A stretch of 5,306 nucleotides of DNA, from positions 1-5,306 of the forward strand of contig URBJ01000121.1 in NCBI GenBank assembly GCA_900546005.1, read 5' to 3'. This DNA comes from an uncultured Alistipes sp. (GTDB taxonomy: Bacteria; Bacteroidota; Bacteroidia; Bacteroidales; Rikenellaceae). Positions 1 through 5,306 of this stretch are shown in pieces. The notes beneath the pieces are model-generated. The model saw only the letters and a program-made list of their open reading frames with translations. It did not search any database and was not told the DNA's origin. Within the stretch, counting starts at the first letter, position 1. Each line of letters begins with the position of its first letter. Made by a program: the position numbers and the translations under genes.

Positions 1-68
1 TTTTTTGTGTTTTTAAATATAAGTCTGTATAGCCTTCTTTTCTGAGGCTTGATAGGTAGGAAAACAAT
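1..68. other. AT-rich intergenic DNA beyond the terminator
   Basis: No supportable coding frame, RNA gene or clear promoter is seen here. The stretch is rich in A and T (for example the T-run at 1-6), includes the T tract of the terminator at 61-68, and otherwise looks like ordinary spacer after the end of an operon. A gene may lie left of position 1. Confidence 0.6.
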
Positions 69-97
69 CGGGGCGACCTTCTGAAAAGGTCGCCCCG
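69..97 (-). terminator. Intrinsic terminator closing the operon
   Basis: A perfect 12-bp stem (69-80 pairs with 86-97) with a 5-nt loop. Its outer nine pairs are GC-rich (CGGGGCGAC with its complement). Read in the direction of the genes, it begins 40 nt after the stop codon of the GH106 gene and is followed by the T-rich tract ATTGTTTT (68-61). This is a standard Rho-independent layout. On the plus strand the stem is also followed by TGTTGTTT, so it could work weakly in both directions if a convergent gene lies left of the window. Confidence 0.9.
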
Positions 98-137
98 TGT
101 TGTTTCGGAATAATCCGGTTATGGGTGTGTCTCTCGA

Positions 138-3100
138 TTATTTACCGTAAGCTACACTTTCGATTACGACCGGACCAATCAAACCGGCTTTTTGCAGCGG
201 AGAATCGGCTCTCCACGGGTTGCACGGAGTCCATGTCGTACGTTCAGCCTCAGGCAGTTTCTGATCGCCGATCAAACGGTTTACCCAAGTGTTGACAACC
301 TCGATCTCCAGTTCGTTGTCCCCTTGTTTCACCAGATCGGTGATGTCTAACTTGTACGGCGCAGTCCATACACCGCCAGCCTCCTGTCCGTTGACCTTCA
401 CACGGGCCATCGCTACAAAATCGTTCAGGTTGATCAAGATGTTCTTGTCGGCCGGAACTTCGTCTAATTTGAACGTGTTTTTGTAGGTAGCTGTTCCCGA
501 GTAGTATTTGATCTTGTCGTCGGCGTTGGTCGTCCAGTCGGTCAGGCTTTCGAATACGACCGGATCCTTCGGACCACGGAGCTTGTCGGCAAAATCGACG
601 CTCCACGGACCAGCCACTTCGGTGATCTGAACCGGAGCCGGGTAGTTAACCTCTACACTGTTGCCTGCCGGTTGTCCCGCTTTGTCCATAAATACGATAA
701 AGGCACTTTCGTACGGAGCCAGCTGCAAAGGTACGGCGGTTGCTCCCTCTTTCTGCTCGAAGGCTGTCAGCTTGCGGATATCGCCCGTTACCGGAGCCCA
801 AAGTTCGGGTTGCAGTCCCGTTACGCGGAATTCCGGGGTAACGGTGATCGTTTCGTCACTCTGGTTGCTGACAAAGTAGATCTCGCCATTGGCCAGTGTG
901 CGGTGTCCGTAGTGTACCGGGGCCTCGTCCGGAATGCGGCAATCCGGAATCACACCGATCTGGGCGAAGGCCTCTTCCATCGTGAGACCGTTCATGATCA
1001 TGCCTTTGCCGTATTGTCTCGATTTCACGTTCACACCGTCCACATCGCCCCAGATTTCGGCAGCCATAGCCTTAACCTGTTCGTCGGCTTGCGGTTGGTT
1101 CTGTAAGCTCGGCGAGCGGCTCGGAGCGGGTCCGAGAACGACGGCTCCTTTCTGGATCAACTCTTTGATCTTTGAGAGAAGTTCCGGACGCATGGTTTCG
1201 AGTTTCGGAAGCACCAAGATGCTGTATTGTGTACCGTGAGGCAACGTGATCTTGCCGTCCTTTACATCCATGTATTTCTCGATGACTTCAGCGTTCATGT
1301 AGTCGAACTGATAGCCTACGGGCAGGGCCGGATCGGTAATACCGGTCATCTTCGGAGCGTCTTCACCGATAAAGTAGGCCACGTCGGCTACGTTCAGACC
1401 CTGCTGGAGCATGAAGTTTGCCCGTTTGAGGTAGGTCGTGTAGACATCCATCTGCGAGAACCACGTGTTGTGACGGTTGAACTCGTTTCCGAACCAAGCA
1501 TTCACGCCTGGCAGACGGTCGTCAGGCTGCGTAATGTATACGTGGAGCAGGGTGTTGTTGATACCCTCTGCGAAGAAGCGGTCGCCACGTTGTTTGATGA
1601 CTCCCGGATAGCGGGCAAACGAATTTCCAGCACAGGTATTCGATTCTGCAGATATTCTGCGCTTGCCGTAGATGTGGCCGCAAGAAGAGGCTGCGCGGTT
1701 TTCGATGTCGCCGAGCTCGCCTTCGCTCCAGAACTCACCTCCGATCTCATCGGATTGTCCTCCGTACATCAGGAACTCTCCGGGGAATCCCCAGTGGCCG
1801 TAATTTTCGAGCCATGTGTGCAGACCGTATTTGTGGCTGATGTCGCGCAGACCGCCCACATAATCGTAAGCGACTTTGTCGGCAACCATACGGCGAACAT
1901 CCCACAGAAATCGGTCAGATTCGTCCTCGCTACCTACGACAACTCCGTTGTAAACAGGAAGGTAGGGGGTCGGGTCATAGCCGTAACGGGTCTTGAACTC
2001 TTCGATCATGTTGTCCGTAAAGTTCTGTCCACCGGTTTCGTAGCTGTCCTGAACCACGACTCTGAACGTCTTGCGGTCTTCGGCTGGAATGCGGCGGATG
2101 ATTTCACCCATGTGGGCTTCGAAGTGTTTCTCGATGTGTTCACGACTCATCTTGTCCGTTTCGTATCCGGTTGCTTCGGGCGAAGCGGGGCTGTTGGTGG
2201 TTCCTGTCGGGGTCATACCCATACGCAGGATCACCCATTCGCCTTCGGGTACATCCCATGTCAGAGTTCCGTCTGCACTCATATACTGAGAGATATCTTG
2301 CACTTGTGCTGTCTTGACGATGGTTTCCGGATCGTCGACAACCGGTTGGTCGCGCCATTGGTAGTCTTTCCAGTAGGGCAGCGGAGTCGGGTGCATCTTG
2401 GCCAGCGTCTTTTCGCTGTAACGTTCCACGCGAGGAGCTGCACCCAAAGCGATTTCTGCCAGTCCGCTTCCGTTGGTGGCTCCGGTGACGATCACGCGGA
2501 AGTCCGTAGCCGTTGTGGCCGGAATCGACATGACAACAGGTGCATAGGGGTGAAATCCTACATTGAGTGCCGGATTGGTCCGGTTGATATCGAACTTGAT
2601 CAGTGATTTGTAGTCATCTCCCTCTTTGACTTGCAGTTCGCAGTTGGCTCCCATCGGACTTTGAGTCGGTTTGATGGTCAGGCTGCGGGCCGTAAAGGGC
2701 TCGTTGGCTTTGAGGTCGATCGTGATGGTACCCCCGGCCGGTATGGCAACACCGGTAGTTGTGTCTCCATCAATGACATTGGTCAGATCGGCTACATTAG
2801 GAGTAGACGATACTTGTCCGTTCGTTTTGTTCAGGAAGACCAGATCGCCTTTCGGAGCCGGATAAGCGATTACCCGTACGTCTTGGAACGAATCAGCCGG
2901 TATCGCCAATTTTTGATTCAGTTTGACCGGTCCGGTTACGCGCAACTCGGAGGAGTTCAGGTAGCGCATGGCCTCTTTGGCCGTAACCCACGGACCGCCC
3001 GACTGACTCCAACCCGGAGAGTTGAAGATACCGATCTCGATATTCAGTTCGGTTGCTTTTTTCAGGGCTGCGTGAAGAATTTTCCACCACTCCTCGCTCA

Positions 3101-3392
3101 GCATCTTGACGTTACCGTACGGCACGTCGTCCTGTCCGATATTGCCGATGAAAGCGCGGTTGATGCCCGCCTTTTTCATCGATTCGAGATCTTTAATGAC
3201 TCCTTCTTCAGAGATGTTGTTGGAGATCCAATACCAATACACGCTGGTAAGGATCGAATCCGGTGGCGTAATGAACCCCGATTCGAGTTCGGCATAGGGT
3301 ACGGAGTCGGCCTGCGTCGTTGCGTGGTTACCGCAAGCCATCATGGCCGTTCCAGCCAATGCACAGAATGAAAGTTTAAGTAAATGATTCAT
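138..3392 (-). CDS. GH106-family alpha-L-rhamnosidase-like lipoprotein
   Basis: Predicted exo-acting glycoside hydrolase that removes alpha-L-rhamnose from a complex glycan in the periplasm or on the outer membrane. Seen: the N-terminus has a hydrophobic stretch ending in MMAC, giving a near-consensus lipobox with Cys20, and no acidic run follows it. Barrel start is at about 47-145, with WYW (53-55), DLESMKKAGI (68-77) and GWSQSGGPWV (127-136), all typical of GH106. A beta-sandwich insertion follows (about 146-320; 200-318 resembles a discoidin-type fold, with VIDGDTTTG). The barrel resumes to about 680, then an alpha/beta Rossmann-like segment (685-800) and a GH2-type galactose-binding-like sandwich (925-1080). 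Family knowledge: in BT0986 the acid and base are recalled as E461 and E593, 132 residues apart; here E452 (DSYETG) and E583 (SAES) are 131 apart, so both appear present. Length of about 1,080 residues is normal and no frameshift is seen. The start sits 5 nt after the preceding stop and directly yields the signal peptide. It is the last gene before the terminator. True specificity is inferred. Confidence 0.9.
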   Translation of the reverse strand: MNHLLKLSFCALAGTAMMACGNHATTQADSVPYAELESGFITPPDSILTSVYWYWISNNISEEGVIKDLESMKKAGINRAFIGNIGQDDVPYGNVKMLSEEWWKILHAALKKATELNIEIGIFNSPGWSQSGGPWVTAKEAMRYLNSSELRVTGPVKLNQKLAIPADSFQDVRVIAYPAPKGDLVFLNKTNGQVSSTPNVADLTNVIDGDTTTGVAIPAGGTITIDLKANEPFTARSLTIKPTQSPMGANCELQVKEGDDYKSLIKFDINRTNPALNVGFHPYAPVVMSIPATTATDFRVIVTGATNGSGLAEIALGAAPRVERYSEKTLAKMHPTPLPYWKDYQWRDQPVVDDPETIVKTAQVQDISQYMSADGTLTWDVPEGEWVILRMGMTPTGTTNSPASPEATGYETDKMSREHIEKHFEAHMGEIIRRIPAEDRKTFRVVVQDSYETGGQNFTDNMIEEFKTRYGYDPTPYLPVYNGVVVGSEDESDRFLWDVRRMVADKVAYDYVGGLRDISHKYGLHTWLENYGHWGFPGEFLMYGGQSDEIGGEFWSEGELGDIENRAASSCGHIYGKRRISAESNTCAGNSFARYPGVIKQRGDRFFAEGINNTLLHVYITQPDDRLPGVNAWFGNEFNRHNTWFSQMDVYTTYLKRANFMLQQGLNVADVAYFIGEDAPKMTGITDPALPVGYQFDYMNAEVIEKYMDVKDGKITLPHGTQYSILVLPKLETMRPELLSKIKELIQKGAVVLGPAPSRSPSLQNQPQADEQVKAMAAEIWGDVDGVNVKSRQYGKGMIMNGLTMEEAFAQIGVIPDCRIPDEAPVHYGHRTLANGEIYFVSNQSDETITVTPEFRVTGLQPELWAPVTGDIRKLTAFEQKEGATAVPLQLAPYESAFIVFMDKAGQPAGNSVEVNYPAPVQITEVAGPWSVDFADKLRGPKDPVVFESLTDWTTNADDKIKYYSGTATYKNTFKLDEVPADKNILINLNDFVAMARVKVNGQEAGGVWTAPYKLDITDLVKQGDNELEIEVVNTWVNRLIGDQKLPEAERTTWTPCNPWRADSPLQKAGLIGPVVIESVAYGK

Positions 3393-3397
3393 AAAAA

Positions 3398-5218
3398 TTA
3401 TTGTTTGGTTGAGTATACGAAGTTAAACCGACCACCAGGTGCCGTATCACCATTGACATAGAAGTCCATGATGTTTCCGTTGTCCTGCATGTTGTCGTTC
3501 CATTTGAATTCGATATCTACGTTTTCACCCTCGATACCGAGTACCTCTCTCGGGATAGCAAACTCGAGTTTGTCTACATTAACGGCGAATTTGCATTCGG
3601 CAACGGTCTCCCATTCCCAACGGTTTCCGACGTTCTTTTCAACGATAACTTTCTTGCCTTTAGGCGAAACCCGGTTAACGATGATGTCGTAACCGTTCCA
3701 TCCGGTCGTTTTATCGCGGTCGGTATCGATGAAGAGCATCATCCAGTTCCGGTCAGTCGAAGGAGTCAGTTCTTCAGCAGTTTCGACGTAGAAATAGAGG
3801 TTTTCATCATCGCGGGCAACTTTGGCTCCTACGATATCATTACGGCCGGTTTGATTCGTGTAATATTGGTCGTATCGACCACGATGATCACGATGCATGG
3901 TGTTTCCTTTGTAGTGATGGTAATATGGAGCTACATCGTCCCATCCGTCGGCTTTACCGATCTTTATGGTTTTAGGTTCCGATGCTTTTTCAGGTGCGTC
4001 CATACCCTTGAACTTCCGGACATTGTCGACGAGTTGCAGGTAGTAAACATCACCCTTGTCACCCCATCCTGCATTGGGCTCAATATCGCGGCTGCAGTTC
4101 CAGTTGTATTGGTCAACAAATGAGAAGGGGAATCCATTCCACGTGGGGATGAACCATTGACCGGCAGTATATTCATTCCATCCTGTCACGAACACCAGTT
4201 CTGGGTCTATTTCAAACGCACGGCTCCATTGTTCCTGGAAGTTCCAACCATAGAGGTATCCGTCAACACGTGGGTCGAATCCTTTCAGAACGCTGAAGTT
4301 TCTACCGTATGAATCTTTTACGTTGAATGCTCCGGCGTGTCCTTTGCGGTCTGGAGAGGTGTTTTGAGCGACACCGACCGATATTTGTTCGAACGTGCCA
4401 TCCTGATTTTTAACATATCCTTTTTGTGGATACACTTCGAGCCAACTCCATTGGTCGTTCCGTTGAGGTCCATCCATGTAATCGGGTTGTCCGGGACGGA
4501 ACGTGAAGAATTTTGCGATCTCCTGATCCTCTTCCGAATCGGTCAAGTTGTCCGGATAAGCCATGATACAGGGTTTCCCTTTCCACATGAACCATAGGTT
4601 CGGATATCGGCCGGGTTTGTAGATATCTTCATACAGTTGTCGGAGTGAAACCAATGAATTGGGAAGGGGCGCGAAAGGCAACATAAAAGCGATTTTCGGC
4701 ACGTTTACACCATCTTTTTGGGCCTGATCCCAAACTTTCATCAGTACGTCGTACGATTCTTTCCATGTAAGGCTGGCATTTGTACAGTCGAAAAATACGG
4801 CATCTACTCCTGCATCGGCCAACATTTCTGCATGTTTACGCAGAACCCATGGGTCCGTCGTTTTGTAGTAACCCAGCAACGGTTGCTCCCAAAAGAAGAA
4901 TCCCGGTTGTTTATCGCCCCATGCTGGATGGTTATAATTCCTTAATGCTTCAGGATGCTTTCTAACGATTTCAGTAATGTTTTTTACTTGATAAGTCGTG
5001 TCATCATCACCCTGATGCCATGTCCAATAGAACATGGCTACGAATTTATCCTGTCTTTTATCTCCTGCTTCTTGATAGTCACGGACTTTTCTTCCGAGCG
5101 CATCAGTCGCGGCCCAGGAATCGCTGTTGACAGATTGACTGTAACCGGAGCTGCTACCCAGGCAAAACAAAAGACAAGGAATTGTTATTCGAAATATGGC
5201 TTTTATATTTCGGTTCAT
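3398..5218 (-). CDS. Secreted GH71/99-like protein with C-terminal CBM9-like domain
   Basis: Likely exported glycan-active protein; the substrate is unknown. Seen: a basic n-region (NRNIKAIFR), a hydrophobic core, and a probable signal peptidase I cut after GYS (residues 25-27). Residues about 55-400 read as a (beta/alpha)8 barrel, with FYWTWH (63-68), GFFFWEQPLLGYY (106-118), VDAVFFDCTNA (138-148), KGKPCIMAYPDN (213-224) and VFVTGWNEYTAG (342-353). The WNE at 347-349 resembles the motif of GH99, GH71 and WbsX-type proteins. E349 and D144 are the best catalytic candidates, but the position three after E349, a Glu in GH99, is Ala352. Residues about 415-606 resemble CBM9/DOMON-type domains: WDDVAPYY (426-433), VARDDENLYFYVET (467-480), LFIDTDRDKTTGWNGYD (495-511) and a DFYVNGD tail. 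Start chosen because it gives the signal peptide and lies 8 nt after the upstream stop. No Shine-Dalgarno is seen. It could be a pure binding protein; class assignment is moderate, specificity open. Confidence 0.75.
   Translation of the reverse strand: MNRNIKAIFRITIPCLLFCLGSSSGYSQSVNSDSWAATDALGRKVRDYQEAGDKRQDKFVAMFYWTWHQGDDDTTYQVKNITEIVRKHPEALRNYNHPAWGDKQPGFFFWEQPLLGYYKTTDPWVLRKHAEMLADAGVDAVFFDCTNASLTWKESYDVLMKVWDQAQKDGVNVPKIAFMLPFAPLPNSLVSLRQLYEDIYKPGRYPNLWFMWKGKPCIMAYPDNLTDSEEDQEIAKFFTFRPGQPDYMDGPQRNDQWSWLEVYPQKGYVKNQDGTFEQISVGVAQNTSPDRKGHAGAFNVKDSYGRNFSVLKGFDPRVDGYLYGWNFQEQWSRAFEIDPELVFVTGWNEYTAGQWFIPTWNGFPFSFVDQYNWNCSRDIEPNAGWGDKGDVYYLQLVDNVRKFKGMDAPEKASEPKTIKIGKADGWDDVAPYYHHYKGNTMHRDHRGRYDQYYTNQTGRNDIVGAKVARDDENLYFYVETAEELTPSTDRNWMMLFIDTDRDKTTGWNGYDIIVNRVSPKGKKVIVEKNVGNRWEWETVAECKFAVNVDKLEFAIPREVLGIEGENVDIEFKWNDNMQDNGNIMDFYVNGDTAPGGRFNFVYSTKQ
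3426..3480. repeat. Direct repeat copy 1, inside the 3' end of the 606-residue gene
   Basis: These 55 bases are identical, base for base, to 5252-5306 in the same orientation. They encode the C-terminal end of the CBM9-like domain (the MDFYVNGDTAP region through GGR). Just outside, towards the stop codon, the two copies differ at three bases and by one codon, so they are two distinct gene ends. The likely origin is tandem gene duplication rather than a mobile element: no inverted ends or target-site duplications are seen. Confidence 0.95.
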
Positions 5219-5226
5219 AAGTTGTG

Positions 5227-5306
5227 TTATTTGGTTGTGTATACGAAATTGAACCGACCACCAGGTGCCGTATCACCATTGACATAGAAGTCCATGATGT
5301 TTCCGT
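5227..5306 (-). CDS. 3' end of an upstream paralogue of the 606-residue GH71/99-like/CBM9 gene (partial)
   Basis: Only the last 25 sense codons and a TAA stop are inside the window; the gene continues past position 5306. The visible peptide ends in GGRFNFVYTTK and contains MDFYVNGDTAP. It matches residues 581-605 of the neighbouring 606-residue protein at 24 of 25 positions, with Thr for Ser603 and the final Gln606 absent. At DNA level 75 aligned bases carry three substitutions (two synonymous, one missense), and the last 55 bases are identical. The stop lies 8 nt before the next start, so the two are likely co-transcribed. The inferred identity is a CBM9-like C-terminus, probably on a similar barrel, but a truncated remnant cannot be excluded because the rest of the gene is not visible. 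Confidence 0.82.
   Translation of the reverse strand, partial: GNIMDFYVNGDTAPGGRFNFVYTTK
5252..5306. repeat. Direct repeat copy 2, at the window edge
   Basis: Exact 55-base copy of 3426-3480, lying in the 3' end of the partial upstream paralogue. The match runs to the last base supplied, so its full length is unknown. The copies start 1826 bases apart, which corresponds to one full gene plus its short spacer, as expected for a head-to-tail gene duplication. Confidence 0.95.

Noticed and set aside
4..27. Possible Bacteroidota promoter on the plus strand (TTTG at 4-7 and TAAGTCTG at 20-27)
   Set aside because: The spacing of about 12 nt is too short for the -33/-7 arrangement, the -7 element has a mismatch, and no plus-strand gene follows.
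31..49. Small hairpin AGCCT/AGGCT
   Set aside because: A 5-bp stem with a 9-nt loop is expected by chance and has no supporting context beside the much stronger terminator at 69-97.
106..117. Short inverted repeat CGGA-ATAA-TCCG between the GH106 stop and the terminator
   Set aside because: It has only four base pairs, which is too weak to call a regulatory or processing site.
1227..2606. A 459-codon plus-strand open frame, with more open stretches in the same phase at 672-1106 and 2631-3371
   Set aside because: It lies codon-aligned and antisense to the GH106 gene. It stays open because that gene rarely uses TTA, CTA and TCA. The translation has no recognisable domain, and the sense frame is a full-length, well-conserved family member.
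3851..4945. Plus-strand open frames at 3851-4123, 4337-4597 and 4718-4945
   Set aside because: They are antisense, codon-aligned shadows of the GH71/99-like gene, with no family signal and no start context.
5159..5164. Lipoprotein signal for the 606-residue protein at Cys19 (LLFC)
   Set aside because: Phe at the -1 position does not fit a lipobox, which needs Gly, Ala or Ser. A signal peptidase I site after GYS fits better.
3398..5218. Assigning the 606-residue protein to GH99 as an endo-alpha-mannosidase
   Set aside because: Only the WNE part of the motif matches; the second catalytic glutamate is alanine and the flanking residues differ. A broader GH71/99-like label is safer.
4955..5287. 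A 110-codon plus-strand open frame spanning the start of the GH71/99-like gene and the partial paralogue
   Set aside because: It overlaps the signal-peptide region and the 3' end of the paralogue on the opposite strand; the translation resembles no protein family.

Overview
The window looks like part of a carbohydrate-degradation locus from a Bacteroidota bacterium (Bacteroides, Parabacteroides or Alistipes type). The reasons are the two large exported glycoside-hydrolase-like proteins encoded head to tail, the family mix (a GH106 alpha-L-rhamnosidase next to a GH71/99-like protein with a CBM9-like tail), and gene starts without a Shine-Dalgarno sequence. Genus cannot be fixed from this sequence alone.

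All genes lie on the minus strand, so transcription runs from position 5306 towards position 1. In that order they are: (1) the last 25 codons and stop of a gene that enters from outside the window (5227-5306); (2) after 8 nt, a complete 606-residue secreted protein with a GH71/99-like barrel and a C-terminal CBM9-like domain (3398-5218); (3) after 5 nt, a complete 1084-residue GH106-family lipoprotein (138-3392); (4) 40 nt beyond its stop, a strong intrinsic terminator (69-97). The spacings indicate one operon whose promoter and first genes lie beyond position 5306. Positions 1-68 are AT-rich and hold no gene that I can support.

The partial gene is evidently a paralogue of the 606-residue gene. 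Its last 25 residues match 24 of the corresponding residues, and the last 55 bases of the window are an exact copy of 3426-3480. The locus therefore probably holds a tandem pair of GH71/99-like/CBM9 proteins followed by a rhamnosidase. A plausible reading, which is inference, is that the tandem proteins bind or cleave a rhamnose-containing glycan while the GH106 enzyme removes rhamnose. The substrate cannot be read from the sequence.

The most interesting points are the tandem near-identical tail that runs exactly to the window edge, a GH99-style WNE motif in which the second catalytic glutamate appears to be replaced by alanine, and a base-composition and codon-use step between the two complete genes.
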